Positions 53,401 through 61,629 of a DNA stretch of 64,000 nt are shown in pieces. This stretch comes from Alphaproteobacteria bacterium (GTDB lineage Bacteria; Pseudomonadota; Alphaproteobacteria; Rhizobiales; Hyphomicrobiaceae), in assembly GCA_022600345.1 (NCBI GenBank), contig JAHZKP010000025.1, positions 1 to 64,000 on the forward strand. Direction: 5' to 3'. The notes below the pieces were generated by a model, which worked only from the letters and a program-made list of their open reading frames with translations, was not told the DNA's origin and made no database searches. A program made the position numbers and the translations under genes. Every line of letters begins with the position of its first letter. Positions within the stretch are counted from its first letter, which is position 1.

Positions 53401-53749
53401 AAGGTGCCAGATCTTCCTTCAGCGCGGGCTGATATGTAAACGGCCAGTCGCGGGCGTCCTCTTCAATGAAAAAATCGAACGGATTGATGACCGTCATGTC
53501 GGCAACAAGGTCGACTGTCACCGAAAACTTCCGCGTTTTCTCGTTGGCGACCATGCGCGCCAGGAAATTGCCGAACGGGTCCTGTTGCCAATTGAGAAAG
53601 TGATCCTTCGGTTCCAGCGTCAGCGAGTAGCTGACGATTCCGGTGCGGGCATGCGGTGCAGGTCGCAATCTGATCACCTGTGGGCCAAGTGTGACATCGC
53701 GGTCGTATGTGTAACTTGTCCGGTGTGTGAGAGCGACTTGGATCGACAC
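50453..53749 (-). CDS. Transglutaminase-DUF2126 (putative amidoligase) protein
   Basis: A 1098-residue protein. Residues 1-250 are a transglutaminase-like domain with Cys181 (SGSCRDTSW), His230 (DLHAWAEVF) and Asp246 (VGLDPTSG). From about residue 300 it is DUF2126, a predicted amidoligase: [50 protein letters not shown] and [27 protein letters not shown]. Combining a peptide-bond former and a thiol peptidase in one chain suggests editing of a conjugated peptide. GTG start with AAGGAG upstream. Confidence 0.9.
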   Translation of the reverse strand: [1098 protein letters not shown]

Positions 53750-53854
53750 GTAAAAATGCTCCTTGGGGTCATGAAGTCTGAGGCAAACCCTGCTGCTGAA
53801 AACGAACGCGAACGGGGATCTGTTAAACGCGCATTCGTAGATCTGCTGCGATGG

Positions 53855-54943
53855 CTAAGTTTGCGTTTGAGACTGCGATTGCGTTTGGTCCGAGGTTGGT
53901 TGCCTGCCGACAGCATCAGCATCGGCTTCGTTTTTGACGACCCAGTCTGGACCTTCTTTTGGCGGCTCCACATCAACGGCTACCGCATCAGAAGTGGCGT
54001 CGACTTCAAAGTAGTTGCTGCCAAGGTCCGTTGTGAGTTCAGCTAGCTGTCGCTGGATGGTATCGTTGAACCCGTGCAGATGCCCGACCAGGTCAGTATC
54101 CCCGAACGCCTGATCGACCGTAGCTTTCAACTTGGCAACCCGCTCCAACAGGGGCGTGGGAGTTGGCACACCACACACTGCTTCAAGTTCGTTGATGGCT
54201 TGTTCGGATTCGCTCAGGCAGTGTGATATCGACCGTGCAAAGCTTTGCTCAAAGATGAGAAATCGCGCCACGTTTTCTGGCTGCACCGGTCCCGACACCA
54301 GTCGACGGAATGCATGGTGGCCTCCGCAAGAGCGAAGCAGCATTGTCCAGTGCGTGAAGTCGCCGATCAACGCCCCGTCGGCTTCACCAATCTGCAATTG
54401 CGCAAAGCGCACATCGAGCAAACGGCTCATCTGATCAGCGCGTTCGATTTCCAGGCCGAGCTGGAAAAAGCGCCATCCGGCGTCGCGATATAACGTTGAG
54501 CTGGAGATGCCGAGTAGTGCATAGCAATTGATTTGGATAGCCTCGCCTGTCGCCGCCAACCGCATTTCGCTCAGGGCTGATTCGGGCAATTCCTTTACAT
54601 GCCGGTAGGCCTGATTGGAGTGCATCCAGAAGTCGGTCGAGATCATTGCTCTTAGCGCGCGCGCATTCGAGCGGACAGCCTCCATAGAGCGCAATACCGA
54701 ACCGGCATGTTCGGGATCGTTCAGAAAATACCGAATGACGTTTTGGCTGTTGGCTTCCCGGTAGCGCTTGTGAAAGTCATCGCTTTCATCATAAAGGGCC
54801 AGTAGCCAGCCCCAGGCTGAGCCATCCGCGCGCCCACGATCGAATGCGGTCTGCACCATGAGGATGCGTGCAAGCGACGACGCACGCTCAATGTAGCGTC
54901 CGAGCCAAAATAAACTTTCTGCCTGGCGGGCGAGTAGGTTCAT
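53855..54943 (-). CDS. Alpha-E domain protein (DUF403) with a Gln-Ser/Thr tail
   Basis: A 362-residue helical alpha-E protein: NLLARQAESLFWLGRYIERASSLARIL opens it, and FQLGLEIERADQMSRLLDVR is the second conserved helix. The family always accompanies circularly permuted ATP-grasp proteins. Unusual is the C-terminus, which leaves the domain after GSNYFEVDA and ends in TSDQTQSQSQTQT, alternating Gln with Ser or Thr. The partner gene upstream has a longer tail of the same kind. ATG overlaps the ATP-grasp stop by four bases. Confidence 0.88.
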   Translation of the reverse strand: MNLLARQAESLFWLGRYIERASSLARILMVQTAFDRGRADGSAWGWLLALYDESDDFHKRYREANSQNVIRYFLNDPEHAGSVLRSMEAVRSNARALRAMISTDFWMHSNQAYRHVKELPESALSEMRLAATGEAIQINCYALLGISSSTLYRDAGWRFFQLGLEIERADQMSRLLDVRFAQLQIGEADGALIGDFTHWTMLLRSCGGHHAFRRLVSGPVQPENVARFLIFEQSFARSISHCLSESEQAINELEAVCGVPTPTPLLERVAKLKATVDQAFGDTDLVGHLHGFNDTIQRQLAELTTDLGSNYFEVDATSDAVAVDVEPPKEGPDWVVKNEADADAVGRQPTSDQTQSQSQTQT

Positions 54944-56598
54944 TCAGTCTGGTCCCTCTTGTCGGTTTTGGTTGCAGTCCTATTGCTTTGCGACTGCGAC
55001 TGCGACTGAGACTGAGACTGGGACTGAGATTCACAACCGGACTGAGACTGAGCCTGTGACATGGAGCCCGCCCCCGACTGAGACTGGGATTGAGACTGGG
55101 ACTGGGACAGGTTGCCGTTCGAAGCGCCCTCGTAGAGCACCCATGTATCCTTCGTTCCGCCGCCTTGCGAAGAATTGACGATGATTGAACCCTTCCTCAA
55201 CGCCACGCGGGTCAACCCGCCCGGCAATACCCAGGTTTCCTCACCTGTGACTGCAAACGGCCTCAGATCGACATGGCAGGGCGCCACGCCCTCTTCGGTC
55301 AGGGTCGGACACACCGATAGCTGCACCATGGGTTGCGCTATGAAATTTTCCGGCTTGGCTTTGATGGCCTTGCGGCAGGTAGCCAATTCTTCCTTGGTCG
55401 CTTTCGGTCCGATAACGATCCCATATCCGCCCGACTCGCCGACCGGCTTTACAACCAATTCGTCGATGTGCTTGAGCGTATACGCAAGACCGTCCGGGTC
55501 GCGGCAAGTATAAGTCTTGACGTTGTTGAGGATTGGCACTTCGCTCAGGTAGTAGTCGATAATTTTGGGCATGTAGGCGTAGACGGCCTTGTCGTCTGCA
55601 ACCCCGGTGCCTGGCGCATTGGCAATGGTCACTGTCCCGGCCCGAAGGCAATCCATAATGCCTGGCACGCCAAGCATGCTATCGGGATTGAATGCCTTGG
55701 GATCGAGAAAGTCGTCGTCGACGCGGCGGTATACGACATCGACCGATTGCAGTCCCATGATGGTCTTGGCGAAAAGCCGCTTGTCATCGACGACGAGATC
55801 GCTCCCTTCCACCAAAGGAACACCCATCTCGCGGGCTAGAAAAATGTGTTCGTAGTAGGCTGAATTAAAGACGCCTGGTGATAGCAAGACGAGTTGCGGG
55901 TTGTCACAATTGGCAGGCGCCGTCTCTAGCAGTTTCTCGCGCAGCTTTTGGCCGTAGTCAGATACGTTTCGGACGTTGAAGCCCTCCAGAAGATCTGGAA
56001 AAGCACGCTGCATCAGATGCCGGTTCTCGACAACGTAGGACACTCCGGACGGTGTCCGCGCATTATCTTCGAGCACATAGAATTCGCCATCGGCACCGCG
56101 CACCAGATCGATACCTGCGATATGCACATAGGTATCGCGTGGCATCGCGACACCTTTCATTTCCGGTCGGAAATTGGAATTTCCTTCAACCAGATCGCGC
56201 GGCACGATGCCATCCTTGAGGATCTTCTGCGCGCCGTAGATGTCGCCGAGAAACAGATTGAGCGCCGCCACGCGCTGTTTCACCCCACGCTCAATTTTTT
56301 CCCATTCCGCGGAGGTGAGAACTCTTGGGATGACGTCGAAGGGAAGTGTTCGGTCGATGGCGTCGCGATCCGAATAAACCGTGAAGGTGACGCCGCGCTC
56401 GTAGAGATCGCGCAACGCATCCGCCGCACGCACGCTTAAGTCTTCGAATGGCAACTGTTCCAGACGCTTCCAGAAATCGAGCAGCCGCGGACGCTCCTCG
56501 GAGCCATCGCCCATCAGTTCGCAGTAGGAGGGTGCAGGCTTGTAGTTGCTCAGTAGTGCAGGCTGGGCCGGATCTCGGAATGCGCTGAGCTGTGCCAT
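54940..56598 (-). CDS. Circularly permuted type 2 ATP-grasp protein with a long Ser-Gln tail
   Basis: A 552-residue ATP-grasp (DUF404/DUF407). RDLYERGVTFTVYSDR and ERGVKQRVAALNLFLGDIYG near the start, then GVAMPRDTYVHIAGIDLVRG, LEDNARTPSGVSYVVENRH, NAPGTGVADDKAVYAYMP and KPVGESGGYGIVIGPKA match the family. The enzyme should end near residue 490 (SQGGGTKDTWVL). About 60 more residues follow, dominated by SQ repeats and broken by GAGSMSQAQ and GCESQ. The tail is in the frame of an intact gene. It is the first gene of the operon. Confidence 0.9.
   Translation of the reverse strand: MAQLSAFRDPAQPALLSNYKPAPSYCELMGDGSEERPRLLDFWKRLEQLPFEDLSVRAADALRDLYERGVTFTVYSDRDAIDRTLPFDVIPRVLTSAEWEKIERGVKQRVAALNLFLGDIYGAQKILKDGIVPRDLVEGNSNFRPEMKGVAMPRDTYVHIAGIDLVRGADGEFYVLEDNARTPSGVSYVVENRHLMQRAFPDLLEGFNVRNVSDYGQKLREKLLETAPANCDNPQLVLLSPGVFNSAYYEHIFLAREMGVPLVEGSDLVVDDKRLFAKTIMGLQSVDVVYRRVDDDFLDPKAFNPDSMLGVPGIMDCLRAGTVTIANAPGTGVADDKAVYAYMPKIIDYYLSEVPILNNVKTYTCRDPDGLAYTLKHIDELVVKPVGESGGYGIVIGPKATKEELATCRKAIKAKPENFIAQPMVQLSVCPTLTEEGVAPCHVDLRPFAVTGEETWVLPGGLTRVALRKGSIIVNSSQGGGTKDTWVLYEGASNGNLSQSQSQSQSQSGAGSMSQAQSQSGCESQSQSQSQSQSQSQSNRTATKTDKRDQTE
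54988..55109 (-). repeat. Degenerate 6-bp repeat coding Ser-Gln
   Basis: On the plus strand GACTGA, GACTGC and GACTGG units recur in two blocks (54988-55028 and 55077-55109), coding Ser-Gln on the minus strand. Codon use within the units varies (AGT, TCC, TCG for Ser), so selection for the amino acids, not only slippage, has kept them. Confidence 0.75.
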
Positions 56599-56992
56599 GG
56601 AGTTCCCTTGAATGTGTATTCACGGGAGCCAGTGTGACAGAACCCAGCGCGCACGTCCATTCTTTGCGCAACTATTTTGGGTGCCTAAAGTTTGGTCGTT
56701 TTTGACTAAAAACAAGCCATAACAATTAGTTCATCGGTGCGGCAAGCTGTCGTTCGAGCTCAATCAGAGGCCCGGCTGCCTACTGCCGTTTTCCGATCCG
56801 AAACAGGTTGTTCAAGTTCCCGCTTCTTAAAAAACGTCCGAGATAGGTCGTGCGTCACGAGGCATCGCAGGTCCAAAGTTCACCCGGCAGGTTAACGACG
56901 ATGCTTGGTATGGCCTGGAACTTGGCCCTCTCAAGAATCAACTAAGCAACGTGAGCGAGCCAAGCACCGTGTGTGTTCAAACCTGTGTGCAA
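56599..56992. other. Gap between the ATP-grasp operon and the globin gene
   Basis: No gene is supported. It should hold the leftward promoter of the ATP-grasp operon. A GTTTTT-GACT-AAAAAC hairpin lies near 56694-56710 in an A/T-rich patch, which may be a terminator or an operator; direction cannot be decided. Confidence 0.4.
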
Positions 56993-57448
56993 TCATCCAA
57001 ACATGCGGGCGAAGAAGCCTTTCTTCTGAGGTTGCTCAGCAACTTCAGAAGCCGCAGCCGTCATTACACCCTGCAACGTCGTGTATGTGGTAACCCATGC
57101 GGCCTTGACCTCTGGTGTAAATTCGTCACCGAGCCCCTTATCGAGCGTGTAAATCAAGGCTTCTCCAACCGGCTTATAGTGCTCGTCTTTCACCCCGTAA
57201 CCGACGTGCTTGCGCCCAAGTTCCTGAACCGCCGGGATGATGGTCTCCACCTGATGCAAGTTGGAAACGGCAGTCCCCAACATGCCCATCAGCTTGTCCT
57301 TCTGCCCGCTCATGTCGTCGGGGAACATGGGGCGCACTTCGGGAGCGATCTCGAAGAGGCGGGTGTAGAAGATGTCTGCAGCCTGCGGCGCAATCGGCGC
57401 CACCTTTTTGAAGCTGTCCTGAACGAGTTTAATTTGTTCCGGCGTCAT
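56993..57448 (-). CDS. Single-domain bacterial globin (Vitreoscilla-type)
   Basis: A 151-residue haem protein. TPEQIKLVQDSFKKVAPIAPQAADIFYTRLFE carries the B10-type Tyr28; PMFPDD the conserved Phe42 (CD1); GRKHVGYGV the proximal His81. The last 20 residues (EVAEQPQKKGFFARMFG) are a charged extension ending in an amphipathic segment. Such globins bind O2 or NO and, with a reductase, detoxify NO. There is no fused reductase domain. It is the last gene of a leftward group with the c-type cytochromes and the FAD-BFD-cytochrome b protein, one of which might reduce it. Confidence 0.9.
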   Translation of the reverse strand: MTPEQIKLVQDSFKKVAPIAPQAADIFYTRLFEIAPEVRPMFPDDMSGQKDKLMGMLGTAVSNLHQVETIIPAVQELGRKHVGYGVKDEHYKPVGEALIYTLDKGLGDEFTPEVKAAWVTTYTTLQGVMTAAASEVAEQPQKKGFFARMFG

Positions 57449-57492
57449 TTTGCGCTCCTGATCTTTTCTAGTTCTGCAAGTTCATGGGGAGG

Positions 57493-57524
57493 ACACGGGG
57501 CCTCTGGAGGGTTTAGCCCCGTGT
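57493..57524 (-). terminator. Hairpin between the DUF3365 and globin genes
   Basis: ACACGGGGC at 57493-57501 pairs perfectly with GCCCCGTGT at 57516-57524 around a 14-base loop. It follows the stop of the DUF3365 gene by 8 bases. No T-run follows on the minus strand, so it is more likely a partial terminator or mRNA stabiliser than a strong stop. Confidence 0.5.
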
Positions 57525-57532
57525 AAATCGTG

Positions 57533-58114
57533 TTAATTGGCCATTGGGATACGGATCACGACACCGCCCATGACATCGCCGACCTTGAAGTCTTTTCGCG
57601 GTGTGTCCTTGTGCTCGTTGTGGCAACTCGCACAGACCTTGGCGACGGCGACATCGGCATAGACTGCGGTGTAGTATTTTTTGCCGCCCAGCTCTTCCTC
57701 GCCGTAGAAGTTCTTGCCTTTGTTTTCGGCGACGAACTTCAGGCCTTCTTTTTCAACTTTGGTTCGAGGCGCGTTTTGCTTGTTGATCGGCCACATCGAC
57801 AACAGCGAATAGCTGAACTTGTCGGTCTTATCGGCGACAGCCTCTGCCCCAAAGCGGAACATTTGCGCGGGAAGCGGCAGTGCCTTGTCGTCGTCGAAAT
57901 GTTCAGAAGCTTTGACAACCTTTTCCTTTGCGGCCAAGCGCTGCACAACCTTCTTTGTATAGACGGTGCGGTCGGCGACCATCACCGCTATGAGCATATC
58001 GGCCACGTCCTTGTAATCGACGCCCTTTGCGGTAACCGTCGCGGCCGCCCCGGCCGTCATGACGCAGCCTGCAGCAATCGCTGAAGCCAGAATAGTCCGT
58101 GAGATTTTCGACAT
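57533..58114 (-). CDS. DUF3365 (Tll0287-like) c-type haem protein
   Basis: A 193-residue exported protein with a signal peptide (MSKISRTILASAIAAGCVMTAGAAA). The single haem motif CASCHNEH lies near residue 160, followed by DFKVGDVMGGVVIRIPM, the usual end of DUF3365 domains. FYGEEELGGKKYYTAVYADVAV precedes it. These domains resemble PAS sensors with a haem and can bind NO or act as electron carriers. GGAGA stands upstream of ATG 58114; the longer frame to 58420 overlaps the multihaem gene and is not used. Confidence 0.82.
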   Translation of the reverse strand: MSKISRTILASAIAAGCVMTAGAAATVTAKGVDYKDVADMLIAVMVADRTVYTKKVVQRLAAKEKVVKASEHFDDDKALPLPAQMFRFGAEAVADKTDKFSYSLLSMWPINKQNAPRTKVEKEGLKFVAENKGKNFYGEEELGGKKYYTAVYADVAVAKVCASCHNEHKDTPRKDFKVGDVMGGVVIRIPMAN

Positions 58115-58176
58115 GATGCGATCTCCATTCGTTTCTTGTGTTGTCGTCTGGTGACTGAGGAAAATTGCGCGTTCGG

Positions 58177-59592
58177 TTATTTGGCTCCCTTCTCGTTCAC
58201 GCGTTTCATGGTCCAGTCGATGCTTTCGATGTGGACGGAAGGTCGCCCATCGAAATTTCGCTTGATGAGTTCGCGGTCTGCGAGGGCATTTATGGAGAAG
58301 CCAAGTCCATGGCAGTTCATGCAGACAGAGCGGATCATCTTTTCGTTCGGTCGCAGGTTGGCATTCTGGTTGTGGTTGGCGACGAGAAATTCTTCGTAGC
58401 CACCTTCGTCTTCCATCCAAGCACGGGGCATGTGACAGGTCGCGCAGCTCACGCCCGTGCCCTTCTCTCCCCGACCTGAAAGTTCAGCGACAAGCAGCTT
58501 GTGGTGCGGTGAGCCCTCATATGCCTTGGTATGCTCGTCGGCGTGACATCCTGAGCAGGAAGCAACAGCGGCTTGCTTCGTATCGAAGGCGTGTGAGCTG
58601 TGGCAGCTCGTGCAAGTCAGCTCGCTGTGGGCGGCTTTGGACTGCATCGGAAGACGGGCCAGTTCCGGGCGCATCGGCGTCAGCGGCTTATCGCGGAAGA
58701 GACCGAAAAGCCCTTCGGTTTGACTGAGCATGTCTTTGGCAAGACGCATTCCGTGCTTGCCTTGCAGCCATGTCGCTGTTTCCATTTCATGGCACGTTGA
58801 GCAAACCTTGTGGCTTGGTTTGTCTGTCCAATTCGCGGCGATATCTTCTGCGGATTTGGATTCTGGCGCATGACATCCTGAGCAATTCACGCCGCCCTTT
58901 GCGTGGGAGGTGGCAAGCCATTCCGATACGATTTTGGTGTCTGTGGGCTTGTTGGCTGGAGCGTCAGAGTCGCTGGCCAATGACAACGGTTTACCTTTGG
59001 CCTCAGTCTCGATCTTTTTGGAGTTGAGTTTGACGATGGGCTTGGCTTTGACGTCTGGCTCGGCGGCATGCTTCTCGAGGAAGTCCTCATAAAGCGATGT
59101 GTTGTCGTGGTAGTTGTGGCAACCGGCTGAGGCGCAGGTTTCGAATCCAAGCCCGATGTGACTGGGCCGATTCTTCCCGACGTCCTGGTGGCAAAGCGAG
59201 CAATAATTCTGCGGTAGAGTCACGCCCATTGCGTTCGTGATTTCCGGCCGGTGCTCCGTGTGGCAAGTGATACATTTATTGGCTGCGAGCTTTTCAAGCC
59301 TGTCGGCATTGCGTGGGTCGCGGAACTTCTTCAAAGGATGAGAATCTTTTGCAGCCTTTAGCTCCGCGTCGTGACAACCGTGACATGTCTTTTCGATGTC
59401 ATCCTTGCTGTTGAACGCCGAAGTGTGGCAAGCGCCGCATGCCAGCTCGATTTGATGGTGGCCGCTCGTGGTTTTGCCGATCAAAAGCTTTTCGCGGCTC
59501 GGCCCTCCGTAGAACATGCCGACCACAAGTACGCTTCCGCCGATCAACGTCAGCAGAAACCAGAGGAGCCAGAGTTGTGTTGTTTTGCTCAT
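58177..59592 (-). CDS. Membrane-anchored multihaem cytochrome c (11 haem motifs)
   Basis: A 471-residue protein anchored by one N-terminal helix (LWLLWFLLTLIGGSVLVVGMF), the rest periplasmic. Ten CxxCH motifs have their His at residues 56, 74, 111, 135, 241, 268, 331, 350, 387 and 428. An eleventh motif is of the CxxxxCH kind (CASAGCH, 153-159). There is no CxxCK, so it is not an NrfA-type nitrite reductase. It probably carries electrons between the membrane cytochrome b encoded upstream and a periplasmic partner. A 60-residue haem-free linker (160-236) splits it into a five-haem and a six-haem half. I do not recognise a named family. Confidence 0.85.
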   Translation of the reverse strand: MSKTTQLWLLWFLLTLIGGSVLVVGMFYGGPSREKLLIGKTTSGHHQIELACGACHTSAFNSKDDIEKTCHGCHDAELKAAKDSHPLKKFRDPRNADRLEKLAANKCITCHTEHRPEITNAMGVTLPQNYCSLCHQDVGKNRPSHIGLGFETCASAGCHNYHDNTSLYEDFLEKHAAEPDVKAKPIVKLNSKKIETEAKGKPLSLASDSDAPANKPTDTKIVSEWLATSHAKGGVNCSGCHAPESKSAEDIAANWTDKPSHKVCSTCHEMETATWLQGKHGMRLAKDMLSQTEGLFGLFRDKPLTPMRPELARLPMQSKAAHSELTCTSCHSSHAFDTKQAAVASCSGCHADEHTKAYEGSPHHKLLVAELSGRGEKGTGVSCATCHMPRAWMEDEGGYEEFLVANHNQNANLRPNEKMIRSVCMNCHGLGFSINALADRELIKRNFDGRPSVHIESIDWTMKRVNEKGAK

Positions 59593-59601
59593 CGCTCCAC
59601 C

Positions 59602-61629
59602 TCAGTAGAAATAGACTGTGAGGATGTGGACCGCGAGCAGCAGAGGCAATGGCCAGAACGATACTAGGTGAAGCCAAAACGAAGCTGACCTTAGTCCCGC
59701 TGCTGTCTGCGGCGAATTAAAAACGCGATGCTCGAATGCGGTCGCGAGACCGGCTATGGCTCCGGCTACGGCAAGCCCGAGGAAGGTCAGCATCAACCAC
59801 ATGTTGAGGTTTGAACCGAGCCGGAATCCGGTATGGGCAAACAATGCCACCAACGCGAGGACACCGACGATGGAATGAAAAACCCGCCAGCTTGAAAAAT
59901 CCCATATGCCGAGAATTTTGATTCGCTTACGCAGCGAAAGGATTGCGGCCAAAACCGACAGTGCCAGCAGTGTGAAGCCCGTGACCTGTTTGGTGAAGCT
60001 GTCGAGATATAATAGGTCGGCAAAGTTGCGCAGTTCGATATCTGAAGCCGTCGGGACAATCGGAAGCAATAGGGTAAGAAGTGCTGTCAGCGCAGCCAAT
60101 GCGGAAAGAACTGCGATTGTCTGCGATGCCTTTATGGGTTCACGAGGGGCGGGTGCGTCCAGCAACTCGCTGATGTGGATCTTGCAACTTCCACATACCG
60201 TTGATGCACCGGTGTCACGTTTCACCTCATCGAGAGACTGGGCGCCGAGCGCAATGGAGTCTCCGATTTGCCCACGCGTTACGCCAGTGCAATTGCAGAC
60301 CGTCGCAGCACGGGGCCAGTCCTTGACGCTCTTTGGTTCGCTTTTCGGCCAAACCAGACCGGTTGAACGAAACCGGCGGAGTTGCCAGGAGTAGACTAGG
60401 CCGTGGGATTTGATCGTTTCTTGTAGTCGGTTCAGCTCAGTCCAGTCGCCAAGTGCAATAGCGCCGACCAACCGTCCACGCTTGAGCACCAACCTGCGAT
60501 AAGTACCGGCATCCTTGTTTTCGTAGCTGAGGGTTGTGACGTCGGCGCGCTGTTCGAGTTGTTCGACATCGCCCATAGAAAAGACATCGGTGCTGACAAT
60601 CTTCAGCTTGGTCGCCGGGACCGAACCCAGGTACTTGGTTTTATCGCCAGCAATGTGCTGCGCGGCTGCAATAGCCTGGTCGTATCCCGGGCCGACAAGG
60701 CCGTAGATATGCCCGTCAAATTCCGCGCACTCGCCGACGGCGTAAATATTCGGGTCGCTGGTCTGCAGAGTTGGCCCGACCTTGATGCCTCGCCCGACAG
60801 CCAATCCGACATCGCGGGCGAGTTCCATATTCGGCCGTATACCGGTGCAGATGATAGCTGTATCGCAGTCAATAGCCGCTGGCTGACTGGCGAGTTCGAC
60901 ACGTTCGAGCCGAGTTTCGCCCAGGAACTTCGCAACTCGCGTTCCGGTCAGTATGTGCAGACCCATGCGCTCGACGGCGGAGGCAAGAAGTTCTCCGCCG
61001 CGCGTATCCAACTGTCGCGCCATCAAGTGGGCTTCGTGCTCCACAACCCAGGTTTCAATGCCTCTGTCGCTCATGCCCCGGGCTGCTTCGAGACCTAGCA
61101 GGCCGCCCCCCACGACGACGCATCGACGTGAGCTAACCGAGCGGGCCACGAGTTGTTCAACGTCGTCAAAATTTCGGAAGGTATAGACGCCTGGAATATC
61201 AGCGCCTGGAATCGGTGGCACATAAGCGCGCGAACCCGTGGCGATAATTAACTTCGAGTAGGACCACCGGCGCCCATGCTTCGTCGTGACCATCTTGGCC
61301 GCCCGGTCAATGTCGATAATGCTGTTGTCGGAGTAAAGTGAGACTTCTCCGGGCCCTGGAAATTGGACTGGCTGCTGGACTTGGCCAAGCTGTACGTCAC
61401 CACTCAGCAGCGGTGTCAATTTCACTCGGTTGTAGGGTTGCCAGCGCTCAGCGTTAAAGAGGATTGAATTTCTGTCTGCGCGCGAGAGTTCCTGCGCAGC
61501 GCGTATGCCAGCGGGGCCGCCGCCGATGATTATGACGGGATCAACTGCCGCTTCCGTCCCAGTCAAACTTTTCGAAGAGCCGAAGCGGCGGGCATTCGCG
61601 ATCTGATTCTGGTTGATGGTCAGAGTCAT
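59602..61629 (-). CDS. FAD reductase - BFD [2Fe-2S] - membrane cytochrome b fusion
   Basis: About 675 residues. The first part is a NirB-like FAD/NAD(P)H oxidoreductase (IIIGGGPAGIRAAQELSR, IIATGSRAYVPPIPG, VVVGGGLLGLEAARGM, ICTGIRPNMELA, YAVGECAEFDG). A BFD-type [2Fe-2S] domain follows at about residues 445-495 (CNCTGVTRG...TVCGSCK, four Cys). The C-terminal 180 residues hold about five membrane helices with His residues in paired positions (FHSIVGVLALVALFAHTGF and FWLHLVSFWPLPLLLAVHIL), as in di-haem cytochromes b. Together they form a NAD(P)H-to-membrane electron path. Start taken at ATG 61629; an upstream extension to 61833 has no domain. Confidence 0.82.
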   Translation of the reverse strand: MTLTINQNQIANARRFGSSKSLTGTEAAVDPVIIIGGGPAGIRAAQELSRADRNSILFNAERWQPYNRVKLTPLLSGDVQLGQVQQPVQFPGPGEVSLYSDNSIIDIDRAAKMVTTKHGRRWSYSKLIIATGSRAYVPPIPGADIPGVYTFRNFDDVEQLVARSVSSRRCVVVGGGLLGLEAARGMSDRGIETWVVEHEAHLMARQLDTRGGELLASAVERMGLHILTGTRVAKFLGETRLERVELASQPAAIDCDTAIICTGIRPNMELARDVGLAVGRGIKVGPTLQTSDPNIYAVGECAEFDGHIYGLVGPGYDQAIAAAQHIAGDKTKYLGSVPATKLKIVSTDVFSMGDVEQLEQRADVTTLSYENKDAGTYRRLVLKRGRLVGAIALGDWTELNRLQETIKSHGLVYSWQLRRFRSTGLVWPKSEPKSVKDWPRAATVCNCTGVTRGQIGDSIALGAQSLDEVKRDTGASTVCGSCKIHISELLDAPAPREPIKASQTIAVLSALAALTALLTLLLPIVPTASDIELRNFADLLYLDSFTKQVTGFTLLALSVLAAILSLRKRIKILGIWDFSSWRVFHSIVGVLALVALFAHTGFRLGSNLNMWLMLTFLGLAVAGAIAGLATAFEHRVFNSPQTAAGLRSASFWLHLVSFWPLPLLLAVHILTVYFY

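Noticed and set aside
54988..55109. Regular short repeats that might look like a CRISPR array
   Set aside because: The units are 6 bases without spacers and encode a continuous Ser-Gln tail in an intact gene.
58177..59592. NrfA-type cytochrome c nitrite reductase
   Set aside because: The multihaem protein has no CxxCK haem motif and has 11 haem sites, not five.
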